A DNA stretch of 41,836 nucleotides, taken from assembly GCA_002071485.1 (NCBI GenBank), contig MWFF01000099.1, positions 1 to 41,836 of the forward strand. The letters run 5' to 3'. The notes under the pieces are model-generated. The model was not told the DNA's origin, ran no database searches, and worked only from the letters and a program-made list of their open reading frames with translations. Position numbers and translations under genes: made by a program. This stretch comes from Verrucomicrobia bacterium ADurb.Bin006 (GTDB lineage Bacteria > Verrucomicrobiota > Verrucomicrobiia > Limisphaerales > J093). Positions 25,339 to 34,195 of this stretch are shown here, piece after piece (the stretch's first letter is position 1; each line of letters starts with the position of its first letter).

Positions 25339-26736
25339 ATGAATGCGATCGTCAAATCAATCCTGATCCTGCCTCTGGCTGCCACCCTCGCAGTCGTGCG
25401 CGCCGCCGAACTTCGTGTCGGCGCGGCGGCCGTCGACATCACGCCGCCGCTCGGCATCCCGATGGCAGGTTATTACCATGCGCGCGGTGCGGATGGCGTC
25501 CTCGACCCGCTGTTGAGCAAGGCCATGGTCATCGAAGCGGACGGCGCTCGGGCAGCCTTCGTGGCACTGGATCTGATTTCCGTGACGCGCGAGGTCACGG
25601 ACCAGTCCCGCGCGGAGATCGAGAAGTCAACCGGCATACCGGGGGCGCATGTGATGATCTCAGCCACCCACGCCCATACGGGGCCCGAGCTGGCCGGGAG
25701 GGGCAAGCGAAGCGGGGATATGGGCGGGCAGCGGCAATTATCGGTCGATTACACCGAGGGTTTGCCGGCCAAGATCGCCGAGAGCGTCCGTCTGGCCAAT
25801 GAGCGTCTCGAGCCCGCTCAACTCCGCGCAGCCAAGGGGCTTTGCGACGATCTGACTTTCAACCGCCGCTATTACCTGCGCGATGGGACGGTGGGGTGGA
25901 ATCCCGGGAAGCTGAACCCGAACATTGTGATGCCTGCCGGCCCGAGCGACGACGAGGTGGGGATACTCTATGCCGAGAAATCCGGTGCGACCGGACCGGC
26001 GCAGGCCATCGCGACCTGTGTGAACTTCGCCATGCACGCCGACACCACCGGCGGCAGCAAGATCGGATCCGATTGGCCGGGGGCCTTGAGCCGGGTGCTG
26101 GACGGTTATCACGGCACGAATCATCTCAGCCTGGTCACACTCGGCACATGCGGCAATTTGAATCATCTGGACTTTGGCTGGGACTGGCCGCAAGGCACCC
26201 CGATCGAGCCGCATCGGATCGGGACGGTGCTGGGCGCGTCCGTCTTTCGAGCCTACAAGCAGCTTCAACCGGTCGCCGCCGGGCCGCTGCGCGTGCTATC
26301 CGAGACGGTGGAACTCGCGTTGCCTGAGGTGACACCCGCCCAGGTCGAGGAAGCTCGGCAGACATTGGCCGTCATCAAGGACGATCGAGGCGCCAATTTC
26401 ATGAAGCAGGTGCGGGCCTATCGCGTGCTGGACATTGCCGAACGCGCGGGCCGGCCCTATCGGGTCGAGGTGCAGGCGGTGGCGCTGGGCGCCGACGTGG
26501 CCTGGGTCAGCCTGCCGGGCGAGGTCTTTGTCGAGTTGGGGTTGGCCATCAAGAAACGGTCTCCGTTCTCCCACACCTACGTGGTCGAGTTGGCCAACGA
26601 GAACATCGGCTACATTCCCGACCGCCGCAGCTACGCCGAGGGCAACTACGAACCCGAGAGCGCCCGGTGCGCCGCCGGGTCCGGGGAGGCCTTGGTCGAG
26701 GCGGCCGTTCGCCTGCTGACCGCCCTGCGGCAATAG
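25339..26736 (+). CDS. Neutral ceramidase-like (alkaline non-lysosomal ceramidase N-terminal domain) exported protein
   Basis: 465 residues from ATG 25339, chosen because MNAIVKSILILPLAATLAVV begins a textbook signal peptide ending at RAAEL; ATG 25312 would add nine residues. VGAAAVDITPPLGIPMAGYY is the typical start of the ceramidase N-terminal domain; SATHAHTGPEL (about residue 105) and CVNFAMHADTTGG supply the zinc-ligand-type histidines. It lacks the C-terminal Ig-like domain of full neutral ceramidases. Proteins of this kind are abundant in Planctomycetes and Verrucomicrobia, and most have no proven ceramidase activity. It is presumably periplasmic or secreted and hydrolyses an amide or ester bond. 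The gene stands alone. Confidence 0.8.
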   Translation: MNAIVKSILILPLAATLAVVRAAELRVGAAAVDITPPLGIPMAGYYHARGADGVLDPLLSKAMVIEADGARAAFVALDLISVTREVTDQSRAEIEKSTGIPGAHVMISATHAHTGPELAGRGKRSGDMGGQRQLSVDYTEGLPAKIAESVRLANERLEPAQLRAAKGLCDDLTFNRRYYLRDGTVGWNPGKLNPNIVMPAGPSDDEVGILYAEKSGATGPAQAIATCVNFAMHADTTGGSKIGSDWPGALSRVLDGYHGTNHLSLVTLGTCGNLNHLDFGWDWPQGTPIEPHRIGTVLGASVFRAYKQLQPVAAGPLRVLSETVELALPEVTPAQVEEARQTLAVIKDDRGANFMKQVRAYRVLDIAERAGRPYRVEVQAVALGADVAWVSLPGEVFVELGLAIKKRSPFSHTYVVELANENIGYIPDRRSYAEGNYEPESARCAAGSGEALVEAAVRLLTALRQ

Positions 26737-26990
26737 CCCGTATATTGTCCCGCACCATGTCGCGACCCCTTTGTGGCAAAGCTCCCACACTGGCGCGCGC
26801 ACATTCTCATCGAATCATTCGAAGACGGGGCAGTCGGCCACTCCGCATTCATGAGTGATGGACCGCGCCGCCAGGGGCAATCCGCGGCCTGCGTGCCTTG
26901 AGGCGTCGCCGCTCCACTTCATGAATTGGCCCTGGCTGTCAGTTGTGGCTCAATTCGGTTGCGGCTTTGCCGCGCTGGCTAATATGCGGG

Positions 26991-27668
26991 TTAACCGGAG
27001 CCCGGGTGGGCCTGTGTGCGGGAGTTGTCGCTCAGGGCTTTTACCAGTGGAGGGGCCAGGCAACATGCGGCCTGGCGGAGAACCCGCCGAAATCTGAGCA
27101 GTTCGAGCGCCTTGCCCGGGCGACGCAACAGTTCGGCCGCCAATCTGGCATAACTGAGTTCGAAGTTCGGGCCCGAGAGGCGGTTGAAGTCCAGAGGCAG
27201 GTCCTCGTCGGCAGCGTCTGAAATCACCCGGACGGTCGCACTGGGCACGCCTCTCTCCCGGCAGATTGCCCGGATCACGCCGGACTCCATCTCGACTGCG
27301 TCTGCCCCTGTCTGCTGCCACAGCGCGGCCTTTTCGGCGGCGGTTACGACAATACGATCGGAACAGACAAAGCGTCCGTGAATGGCTTCGGCCTCGATCA
27401 GGGCGGATTCGAGAGGGAAGCCGTCATCGACGGAGCAGAGCACTGTGCCGCGCGGGAGGCTGGGGTCGAGCCCGCCCGCAAAGCCGCAGCTCAAGACGAG
27501 CGTCGGGCGGCTCTTTTCCAGGGCCAGAAGCGCCGCCTCACGCGCCTTGCGCGGTCCGATGCCGGTGATTTCGACGCGCAGACCAGGCATCCCACGCGCC
27601 GTCCGAAGGAAGGGTTTAGCTTCCTCAGCGACAGCAAACAGGCAGAGCCGTTGGCCCACGGTGTTCAT
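26991..27668 (-). CDS. MTA/SAH nucleosidase-like phosphorylase-superfamily protein
   Basis: 225 residues from ATG 27668, which overlaps the stop of the upstream methyltransferase (ATGA). Purine-nucleoside phosphorylase/nucleosidase fold: SCGFAGGLDPSLPRGTVL (the GxAGgL glycine-rich loop), ADAVEMESGVIRAICRERGV (the substrate-binding VEMES motif), and VRVISDAADEDLP with the catalytic-type Asp. Members cleave the glycosidic bond of S-adenosylhomocysteine, methylthioadenosine or 5'-deoxyadenosine, or belong to the hopanoid-linked HpnG group; sequence alone does not decide. Pairing with a SAM-dependent methyltransferase fits by-product clearance. About 30 C-terminal residues past the fold look unstructured. 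Confidence 0.78.
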   Translation of the reverse strand: MNTVGQRLCLFAVAEEAKPFLRTARGMPGLRVEITGIGPRKAREAALLALEKSRPTLVLSCGFAGGLDPSLPRGTVLCSVDDGFPLESALIEAEAIHGRFVCSDRIVVTAAEKAALWQQTGADAVEMESGVIRAICRERGVPSATVRVISDAADEDLPLDFNRLSGPNFELSYARLAAELLRRPGKALELLRFRRVLRQAACCLAPPLVKALSDNSRTQAHPGSG

Positions 27669-28789
27669 AATCGCGCTTGGCGGCTCTGGGCCAGGACGCG
27701 GAAGGCATGTCCGAGGTGCTCGGGGTGGATCAGCGTTTTCAACTGGCGCCGCCGGCCGGGTGTCCAGTCCCCAAACCGCCCCGACTGACGCTCGATTTCG
27801 CCAACCACACGGACCAGGAAACTGCCCTGACTCTCGAAATGCTCGGTCTTCAAGCCGGCGGCTTCCCCGGCGGCGCGAAGGGCCGAGAAATTGACGTGCG
27901 CAGTCAGGTCCTGTTCTCCGGGCCGATCGAGAACTGCATTCGAGACTTGGTGGCTGTGATAGGCCCGCAGGGTGCCTTGGCTTCGGGATGGCGAGAGAAG
28001 TTCCTCGAACGTCAGACCATAATCGAACGTCAGCAACCAACCGCGGCGCAGACGCGTCGCCGCATTTCGCCACCAGGTCAACGCCGCCGGACAGGTTTCG
28101 ACAATGAACCCGTCCGGCAACACCGCCAACAGACTCGCATCCGATTGAAAGAACTCGTTCGGGTCTGACATCCCCGTAGGGCTGCTGTCCGGGCCTGTCG
28201 ATTGGGGCCGATCCAGCCGCACCCAGGCAAACGCATCCCCGATTCTGCCAACGCCCCACTCGCGCCAGTTCATGGCTGCGGCGTCCCAAGCCCATCGCCG
28301 GACTGGCATGGCGTCCAGCAACTCGTTGGCGAAGATGACGCCCTGGACGCCACAGTCGGGCAGACTATCCCAGTCACTTGCCCAACGAACAGAAGCGGCG
28401 CATGGCCCGAGTGTCTCCTTCTGCCAGGCGCGCCGCGCGATCGACGGTTCCAGAATCCAGTACTCGATTTGGCTGCGCCCGCCCCCGCGCCGCCTGAACC
28501 AGTCGACAATATCCCTGGCCAACCGGCCGTCGTGCGCCCCGCTTTCAACGATCTGGAGGGGGCCGTCATTGAGTCCCGCCCCCCATTGCGCGAACGCGAA
28601 GGCCAGCAACTCTCCGAAAAGGCCGCCGGCGCTCACGCTTGTGTAGTAGTCCCCATGCCGTCCGACCGGGGATCGCCTTTCATAGTAGCCGAACTCCGGA
28701 TGGTACAACGCCAGGTCCATGAATCGCGCGAAACTGATCGGCCCGGCAGCTTCGATCTCCGCGCGAATCACATCCGCCAGCCCCGACAT
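27665..28789 (-). CDS. MidA/NDUFAF7-type SAM-dependent methyltransferase
   Basis: 374 residues from ATG 28789 (MSGLADVIRAEIEAAGPISF). Family landmarks: ISFARFMDLALYHPEFGYYE, GDYYTSVSAGGLFGELLAFA, the SAM-binding VESGAHDGRLARDIVDWF (a Gly-to-His variant of ExGxGxGxL), IFANELLDAMPV, and FDYGLTFEEL followed by SQGTLRAYHSHQ. Human NDUFAF7 and fungal MidA methylate an arginine of a complex I subunit; bacterial targets are mostly unknown. The open frame upstream of 28789 runs through repetitive noncoding DNA and was rejected. It overlaps the nucleosidase gene by 4 nt and forms a two-gene unit with it. Confidence 0.88.
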   Translation of the reverse strand: MSGLADVIRAEIEAAGPISFARFMDLALYHPEFGYYERRSPVGRHGDYYTSVSAGGLFGELLAFAFAQWGAGLNDGPLQIVESGAHDGRLARDIVDWFRRRGGGRSQIEYWILEPSIARRAWQKETLGPCAASVRWASDWDSLPDCGVQGVIFANELLDAMPVRRWAWDAAAMNWREWGVGRIGDAFAWVRLDRPQSTGPDSSPTGMSDPNEFFQSDASLLAVLPDGFIVETCPAALTWWRNAATRLRRGWLLTFDYGLTFEELLSPSRSQGTLRAYHSHQVSNAVLDRPGEQDLTAHVNFSALRAAGEAAGLKTEHFESQGSFLVRVVGEIERQSGRFGDWTPGRRRQLKTLIHPEHLGHAFRVLAQSRQARL

Positions 28790-29341
28790 TTCGCGACACT
28801 GCGTCCGGTCTGATGTCCGGCCTGCGGCCAAACCGCGCCCGGATAGGGAACTGTGAGAGGCCCGTCGCTCCTGAAGGCCGTCTCTTGTGGAAACAGTGTG
28901 CCGCATTCTTGTCTTCCCTGGGCCGGGCACGGCTCTTTTCTTCTCGTTCGTTCTGGCGGACTTCACGGGCGCACGCTGAGGTGGTGTCTGACAATTGGCC
29001 GGTGTTTCCTTGTGCCCAAGGCGGTCGGGGGCGAAGCACCAGCCAATTGTCGGACACCACGCTAGCCGGAAGGACACGCGATCGGCAAGGCGCATCGCGG
29101 ACAGCAGGAGCTCCGCCCATGAACCTCGCATCTGGTCCGCAGCGCGCGTGTGCGTCAATCTCGATTGGCCGAGAGTGCGGTGGTCCCCACGGTTATTTCA
29201 TTTAAATTCCTGAAGGGTTGCTGTTGTTGAGGTTAGAAATAACGCTTATCAATTGGCGTGGTTTGGTGCGTGGTTGGCGTGTGATGATCTCGACAAACCA
29301 CGAACTGTTCAGTGCCGATCCGCCCGTTTCCTTTCTGAAAA
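28790..29341. other. Intergenic region, palindrome only
   Basis: Between the MidA-type gene (minus) and the SRP RNA (plus) there are about 800 nt. This first part contains the 28981-29060 inverted repeat and otherwise no open frame with a family resemblance on either strand. Promoters for the divergent units probably lie here but are not evident. Confidence 0.4.
28981..29060. repeat. Inverted repeat, 19-nt arms
   Basis: GTGGTGTCTGACAATTGGC (28981-28999) and GCCAATTGTCGGACACCAC (29042-29060) are complementary over 19 nt with one mismatch, around a 42-nt loop. It is a strong hairpin in an intergenic region with no adjoining stop codon, so it looks like a mobile palindromic repeat rather than a terminator. 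Confidence 0.7.
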
Positions 29342-29506
29342 AACTACAACCTCAACTGCAACCTCTCGGCCCTGCGCATCTGCCTGATCGCGCTCAAGGC
29401 GGACCTTCACCCCGAGGCTTCTTGGCCCGCCCTGCAGGAGCGCTGCCAGAACAATCCCCAAATCCCTTTCCAGATCCAGATACTCGTCAAGCACCGCTCC
29501 AAATGA
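29342..29506 (+). pseudogene. Possible gene remnant (C-terminal fragment)
   Basis: An open stretch with no start codon, bounded by TGA at 29336 and TGA at 29504. Its translation, NYNLNCNLSALRICLIALKA followed by DLHPEASWPALQERCQNNPQ, has coding-like composition (amphipathic, C-terminal end-like). I do not recognise the family. It may be the last 54 codons of a lost gene, perhaps of a mobile element. Low confidence. Confidence 0.25.
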
Positions 29507-29591
29507 AAAGACCGTGGATTTGCAGTCGCATGTCGCGGATTCTGCTTGCTGTGTCGGTGGCTGTGGGTCTAAATCGCAACCACGGTTTTTT

Positions 29592-29685
29592 TGCCAGGGC
29601 CCACGGAATGTGGACTTACGAACCCCGCCAGGGCCGGAAGGCAGCAACGGCAGTCTGCTCCGCATCTGCCGTGGTCACCCTGGCA
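29592..29685 (+). ncRNA. ffs: Signal recognition particle RNA (4.5S type)
   Basis: 94 nt with closing arms TGCCAGGG (29592) and CCCTGGCA (29678-29685), and the universally conserved domain IV: GCCAGGGCCGGAAGGCAGCA, with GGAA tetraloop and the asymmetric and symmetric internal loops that bind Ffh. It is followed by a T-rich stretch (TTTTCATTTTA) that may help termination. It is the short bacterial form without an Alu domain. Its place 88 nt upstream of dnaX matches the ffs-dnaX-ybaB-recR arrangement known in several phyla. The RNA works with Ffh in co-translational targeting to the inner membrane. Confidence 0.93.
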
Positions 29686-29773
29686 TTTTCATTTTAGTGC
29701 GGTGCAGGTGGATTCCGACAGACAGGCGCGGGGGGGAAGTGTCCGCGGATTACCGCCGCCCCGAGGCATTCGA

Positions 29774-31585
29774 ATGAGCTACCAGGTCATAGCCCGTAAG
29801 TACCGTCCGCAGCGATTTGCGGATGTTGTGGGGCAGGAGCATGTGACGCAAACGCTCGCCAATGCGGTTCGGCAGAACCGGATCGCGCATGCGTATTTGT
29901 TTTGCGGGCCGCGCGGCACGGGCAAGACCACCATCGCCCGCATTTTCGCCAAGTGCCTCAACTGCACGAACGGGCCGTCCGTTGACTTTGCGGATGAGGA
30001 TTCGAAGTGCATCGAGATCGCCGAGGGACGTTCGATTGACGTGCTCGAGATTGACGGCGCCAGCAACAACGGAGTGGAACAGGTGCGCGAACTTCGCGAG
30101 ACGGTCAAGTACGCCCCGGCCTCGTCCACATTCAAAATCTACATCATCGACGAGGTGCACATGCTCTCGGCCGCGGCGTTCAACGCCCTGCTCAAGACCC
30201 TCGAAGAGCCGCCGGCGCACGTGAAGTTCATGTTCGCCACCACGGACCCGCAAAAGGTCCTCCCGACGATCCTGTCACGATGCCAGCGATTCGATCTGCG
30301 CCGCATTCCCACCGCCCTGATCGTCCGGCATCTCGAGAAAATCGCCCGCGCTGAAGGCGTGCAGGTCGAGGGTGCGGCCCTGTACGCCATCGGGCGCGGC
30401 GCCGATGGCGGGATGCGCGATGCGGAGTCGACGCTCGATCAGTTGATCAGTTTTTGCGGCAACAGCATCGGGGAGGCGGATGTGCTTACGATGTTCGGTC
30501 TGACAGCCCAGGCCCAGATTCTGGCCCTGGCCAATGCCATGCTCGGCGGACAGGCTGATGTTGTGTTGCGCGAACTCGATGCGCTGGCCCAAGCCGGCAA
30601 GGATCTGGGCCGTTTGCTGACCGACCTTCTGGGCCATTTCCGCAACTTGCTGGTCTACCAGGTGTCGCGTGGGGACCTCGATCTGTTGGAGGTGTCGGAG
30701 GCCGAGGCCGCGGCCCTCAAGGAGCAGGCACCCCGGATTGACACCGAGCCGCTCACGCGCATGCTCGAAACCCTGACCGACACCGAGGCGCGGCTCGGCG
30801 ATGCGGTGTCCAAGAAGATCGCCCTCGAAGTGGCTCTGCTCAAAACCATCCAGGCCCGGTCCGCTCTGAGCCTCGATGCAGTCCTTCAGCGCCTCAACCA
30901 ACTGCGTCAGGAAAGCGCCGCGCAAGACGACCCTGCCCCGGTTGGACGCGCGGAAACGGCCGCTCCGCCTCGATCCGATGTCGCAAGTCCCGCCCCAGAG
31001 TCGATTGCCGCCCCCGCGGCATCGCGCGCGTTCGCGCTCTCGGCCAATGAGGATGCACCGTCGGCTTCGGCGTCGGCTGACGATGACGTTGCGCGGCCGG
31101 CGGCTGTCGGCGACGATCTCGAGACGCTCTGGAACCGCCTTCTCGATGCGGTTGGGCGTGTGAGCCCCTTTACGCGCAGTTATCTGCTCAAGGCCTTCCC
31201 GGCCTCGTTCGAACGCGGGGTCCTGGTGATCGGTTTCGACCCCGAGTTCGCCGATTACCTGCCTCTTGTGGACAACGCAAGGAACCAGGCGCTCTTGCAG
31301 ACCAAGCTTCGCGAGATGGGCCTGGCAGAGGCTCAGGTGCGCTTTGCCAAGCTCAGCGCGCCTCCTCCCCAAACACGCAAATCGTCTCCCGCGGCGCCCG
31401 ATCCCGCGCTTGCGGCTCCCTCAGAATCCCCTGCGACTCTTGCCGCTCCTAAGGCGTCCAGCGCGCAGCCCGAAGCCCGGGAGACCAAACCCGCACGACG
31501 GAATCCATCCGAATTCAAGGACGATCCGCTCATCAAACAGGCGATCGAGATTTTCAGAGGACAGATCGTTGAAGTCCGGTCCTGA
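29774..31585 (+). CDS. dnaX: DNA polymerase III subunits gamma and tau
   Basis: 603 residues from ATG 29774, with GAGG 7 nt upstream; MSYQVIARKYRPQRFADVVG is the canonical DnaX start, and the longer open frame upstream runs through the SRP RNA. Clamp-loader AAA+ ATPase: Walker A GPRGTGKT at 45-52, YIIDEVHMLS (Walker B), KTLEEPPAHVKFMFATTDPQ and the sensor/arginine-finger region TILSRCQRF. Domain III and a Pro/Ala-rich linker (about 380-500) lead to a tau-like C-terminal part. Of the four zinc ligands in E. coli DnaX (64, 73, 76, 79), Cys 64 and 79 are kept, but 73 is Ala and 76 is Asp. No clear slippery heptamer for frameshifting to gamma was seen. Confidence 0.95.
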   Translation: MSYQVIARKYRPQRFADVVGQEHVTQTLANAVRQNRIAHAYLFCGPRGTGKTTIARIFAKCLNCTNGPSVDFADEDSKCIEIAEGRSIDVLEIDGASNNGVEQVRELRETVKYAPASSTFKIYIIDEVHMLSAAAFNALLKTLEEPPAHVKFMFATTDPQKVLPTILSRCQRFDLRRIPTALIVRHLEKIARAEGVQVEGAALYAIGRGADGGMRDAESTLDQLISFCGNSIGEADVLTMFGLTAQAQILALANAMLGGQADVVLRELDALAQAGKDLGRLLTDLLGHFRNLLVYQVSRGDLDLLEVSEAEAAALKEQAPRIDTEPLTRMLETLTDTEARLGDAVSKKIALEVALLKTIQARSALSLDAVLQRLNQLRQESAAQDDPAPVGRAETAAPPRSDVASPAPESIAAPAASRAFALSANEDAPSASASADDDVARPAAVGDDLETLWNRLLDAVGRVSPFTRSYLLKAFPASFERGVLVIGFDPEFADYLPLVDNARNQALLQTKLREMGLAEAQVRFAKLSAPPPQTRKSSPAAPDPALAAPSESPATLAAPKASSAQPEARETKPARRNPSEFKDDPLIKQAIEIFRGQIVEVRS

Positions 31586-31601
31586 GACTCACTCCCCGCA
31601 T

Positions 31602-31913
31602 ATGGCGAACATCAGCAAACTCATGAAACAGGCCGCCCGCCTGCAGCAGCAGATGGAGGCGACTCAAGGCCAACTGGCCGCACAGACCGTCGAGGCGACG
31701 AGCGGCGGCGGCGTGGTCAAGGCCGTTGCACGCTGCGACGGGACGTTGGTCTCGATCAAGATCGATCCCCAGGCGGTGACCCCGGCCGATGCCACCCTCC
31801 TCGAGGATTTGGTTTTGACCGCCGCGAACAGCGCCCTGGCGCGCGCCAGGGAGATCGCGAACGCCGAGATGGCCAAGATCACCAGCGGCTTGAGCATGCC
31901 GGGGCTGATGTAG
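31602..31913 (+). CDS. ybaB: YbaB/EbfC nucleoid-associated protein
   Basis: 103 residues, starting 16 nt after dnaX. MANISKLMKQAARLQQQMEA is the usual N-terminal helix; VEATSGGGVVKAVARCDGTL and SIKIDPQAV form the central sheet and LVLTAANSALARAREIANAE the C-terminal helix, ending SGLSMPGLM, the typical LPGL-like tail. The family forms tweezer-shaped dimers that bind DNA without strong sequence specificity. The dnaX-ybaB-recR order is conserved widely and probably one transcript. Confidence 0.93.
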   Translation: MANISKLMKQAARLQQQMEATQGQLAAQTVEATSGGGVVKAVARCDGTLVSIKIDPQAVTPADATLLEDLVLTAANSALARAREIANAEMAKITSGLSMPGLM

Positions 31914-31950
31914 TCCGGGATCGTGTTTGCATCCGATCGAGGATTTCAGG

Positions 31951-32586
31951 ATGTCGCACTTGCCCGGCCCCATGGTTGACCTGGTTGCGGCGCTGGGCAG
32001 GCTGCCGGGGATCGGCCCGCGTAGCGCCGAGCGCCTCGCCATCCACTTGGTGCAGACCGATTCGCGTCAGGTGTGCGACTTGGCTCAGACCCTCGTCGCA
32101 GCAAGCGAGCGCGTGCGCTCCTGCGAACGCTGCGGCGGGTTCACCGAACACCAACCGTGCCGCGTCTGCGCCGACCCCGCTCGAGACGGCTCGTTGCTCT
32201 GCCTGGTCGAGAAGCCGGTCGATATCCTCCTGTTCGAGAAGGCGGGCAGCTATCGCGGACTCTATCACGTGCTCGGCGGCAAGCTCTCCCCGCTCCAAGG
32301 CATCGAGCCGGAGGACTTGTCGATCCCCGCACTCGAGAAACGGCTCGGGATCGAGCCAATCCGCGAAGTCATTCTCGCGTTGCCCACGGACGTCGAGGGC
32401 GACGCGACCAGTTCCTATCTGGCCCGACGCCTGGCTGGGCGCTCCGTTCGAATATCAAGGCTTGCCCACGGCCTGCCGGTCGGGAGCGCCCTCGAGTATG
32501 CGGATGAACTGACCTTAAGCCGGGCTCTGGAAGGCCGCCGTGCCGTGCCGGGCACTGAATCGGACCCCGCACAGCACCATGACTGA
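31951..32586 (+). CDS. recR: Recombination mediator protein RecR
   Basis: 211 residues from ATG 31951, preceded by GAGGATTTCAGG; a TTG at 31927 is less likely. N-terminal helix-hairpin-helix (LGRLPGIGPRSAERLAIHL), Cys4 zinc finger (CERCGGFTEHQPCRVC), Toprim domain (LLCLVEKPVDILLFEKAG, then YRGLYHVLGGKLSPLQGIEP), ALPTDVEGDATSSYLARRL, and the C-terminal RLAHGLPVGSALEYADELTL. RecR clamps DNA with RecO/RecF and loads RecA at gaps. The last 8 nt overlap the next gene. The tail after GRRAVPG is a little longer than usual. The call is secure. Confidence 0.95.
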   Translation: MSHLPGPMVDLVAALGRLPGIGPRSAERLAIHLVQTDSRQVCDLAQTLVAASERVRSCERCGGFTEHQPCRVCADPARDGSLLCLVEKPVDILLFEKAGSYRGLYHVLGGKLSPLQGIEPEDLSIPALEKRLGIEPIREVILALPTDVEGDATSSYLARRLAGRSVRISRLAHGLPVGSALEYADELTLSRALEGRRAVPGTESDPAQHHD

Positions 32587-33211
32587 CTCGAAGCCCAAGG
32601 CGGTGATCTTTGACCTGGGCAAGGTCCTCCTGGACTTTGACTACGGGATCGCAATTCGCCGGCTGGCGCCCAAGGTCCAAATCCCGACCGACCATATCCA
32701 CACCCTCGTTAATCAGTCGGGACTGCTCCATGATTACGAGAGCGGGGCCATCGACACCGACCAGTTTTTCGCGCGTGTCCAGGCGGCTTCAGGCTATCGG
32801 GGTACACTCGATGAGTTCGCAGCGGCCTTTGCGGACATCTTCGTTGCGATCGAGCCGATGATCGCCTTGCACGCCCAGTTGCGTCGACTCGGGATTCCCA
32901 CATACATTCTCTCGAACACCAATGAGCTGGCCATCCGCCATGTCATTTGCCACTACCCGTTCTTCAGCCAGTTCGATGGCTACGTGCTCTCCTACGAACA
33001 CCGGGTCATGAAACCGGCGCCCGAAATCTATGCCATTGCCGAGGCGCTGGCCGGCCACCGCGGCCCCGACCTCCTCTACCTCGATGACTGGCCCGAGAAT
33101 GTCGAGGCAGCGCGATGCCGGGGTTGGCGCGCTGTGCTGCATCGGTCACCCGAACAATCGCGGGCCGCGGTCGCTGCCGCCGGATTGCTCGATGCGGATG
33201 CGGCGCTCTGA
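32579..33211 (+). CDS. HAD-superfamily phosphatase, YihX-like
   Basis: 210 residues from ATG 32579, overlapping the recR stop. Motif I FDLGKVLLDFD has Gly in place of the second Asp, as in YihX-type alpha-D-glucose-1-phosphatases (FDLGNV); motif II is ILSNTNE, motif III the Lys in MKPAPEIY, motif IV LYLDDWPENVEAA. A helical cap lies between motifs I and II. It likely dephosphorylates a small sugar phosphate in the cytoplasm; the true substrate is unknown. Overlap with recR suggests it is the last gene of the dnaX transcript. Confidence 0.85.
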   Translation: MTDSKPKAVIFDLGKVLLDFDYGIAIRRLAPKVQIPTDHIHTLVNQSGLLHDYESGAIDTDQFFARVQAASGYRGTLDEFAAAFADIFVAIEPMIALHAQLRRLGIPTYILSNTNELAIRHVICHYPFFSQFDGYVLSYEHRVMKPAPEIYAIAEALAGHRGPDLLYLDDWPENVEAARCRGWRAVLHRSPEQSRAAVAAAGLLDADAAL

Positions 33212-33250
33212 CGACGTTTTGCGCGAACAGCTCCGCATCGCCACGCCCCC

Positions 33251-34195
33251 ATGAATGCTGCCGAATCGGAGCTCCCCCCGAGCCCGCCTCTGGCCTGCAT
33301 CCGAGCCCATTCGGAAAGACAGGCGATGGACTGGAGCCTGGTCCTGGCCAGCCAGGGCATCGAAGCTGTCATCGAACGCCATCCTGACACCGGCGTGTGG
33401 AGGCTCTGGGTGGCGCCCGAAGAACACGAGCGCGCGGTGGGATCGATCCGGTTGTATCGACTCGAGAACCGTGGATGGGCCTGGCAGCGCCGGCTGGTAT
33501 GGCCCGGCGTTCTGTTTCATTGGGGCGCCCTTCTGTGGTGCTGGATTCTGATTCTGATCCATTGGCTCGATCAGGCGGTCGGCTACCGCTTCGAGGCCAT
33601 CGGAGCCATGAGCAGCCAGGCCGCCGCCCGTGGCGAGTGGTGGCGATTGACCACCGCGGTCAGTCTGCACGCCGACGTCGGACATCTGGCCGCCAACGCG
33701 GCAACCGGATTGGTCGTGTTCGGGCTCGCCATGGCCCGTTTCGGCGCAGGCTGGGCCATGCTCATCGGCCTGCTCGCGGGCACGGCAGGCAACGCCGCGG
33801 GTTGGGTCTTCCATGCCAAGCCTTTCATCGGGCTGGGCGCTTCGGGAATGGTGATGGGTGGCCTGGGCATGCTGACGGGCCAGACGCTGTTCCTGCTCTG
33901 GGAAAGCCCCAAGGCCATCCGCCAGATCATCTCGGGACTGCTCGGCGGCTTTCTGCTCTTTGTCCTGGTGGGACTCAACCCCGCCAGCGACGTGATCGCC
34001 CATGCCGGCGGGTTCGTCACCGGTCTTCTGCTCGGAGCTGCCATTGCACTCGTGCCGCCGCGCTCGAACCGCCGCGCCACCGCCAACCGAACCGCTGGAG
34101 CCCTGGCCCTGGTGCTCTTCTGCGTCACCTGGACGCTGGCGATCGTTCTCGGCCAAAACGCCCTGCTTGACCATGATCTGCCACGTAGCTACTAA
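33251..34195 (+). CDS. Rhomboid family intramembrane serine protease
   Basis: 314 residues. A soluble N-terminal segment of about 80 residues (DWSLVLASQGIEAVIERH and following) resembles the small alpha/beta prefix seen in some bacterial rhomboids. Six or more hydrophobic segments follow. Key motifs: HADVGHLAANA (His 140, His 145, Asn 149), catalytic Ser 198 in LGASGM, and catalytic His 251 in HAGGFVTGLL. Rhomboids cut substrates within the membrane. The 3' end overlaps the C39-like protease gene by 23 nt, which suggests coupled expression of two proteases. Confidence 0.88.
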   Translation: MNAAESELPPSPPLACIRAHSERQAMDWSLVLASQGIEAVIERHPDTGVWRLWVAPEEHERAVGSIRLYRLENRGWAWQRRLVWPGVLFHWGALLWCWILILIHWLDQAVGYRFEAIGAMSSQAAARGEWWRLTTAVSLHADVGHLAANAATGLVVFGLAMARFGAGWAMLIGLLAGTAGNAAGWVFHAKPFIGLGASGMVMGGLGMLTGQTLFLLWESPKAIRQIISGLLGGFLLFVLVGLNPASDVIAHAGGFVTGLLLGAAIALVPPRSNRRATANRTAGALALVLFCVTWTLAIVLGQNALLDHDLPRSY

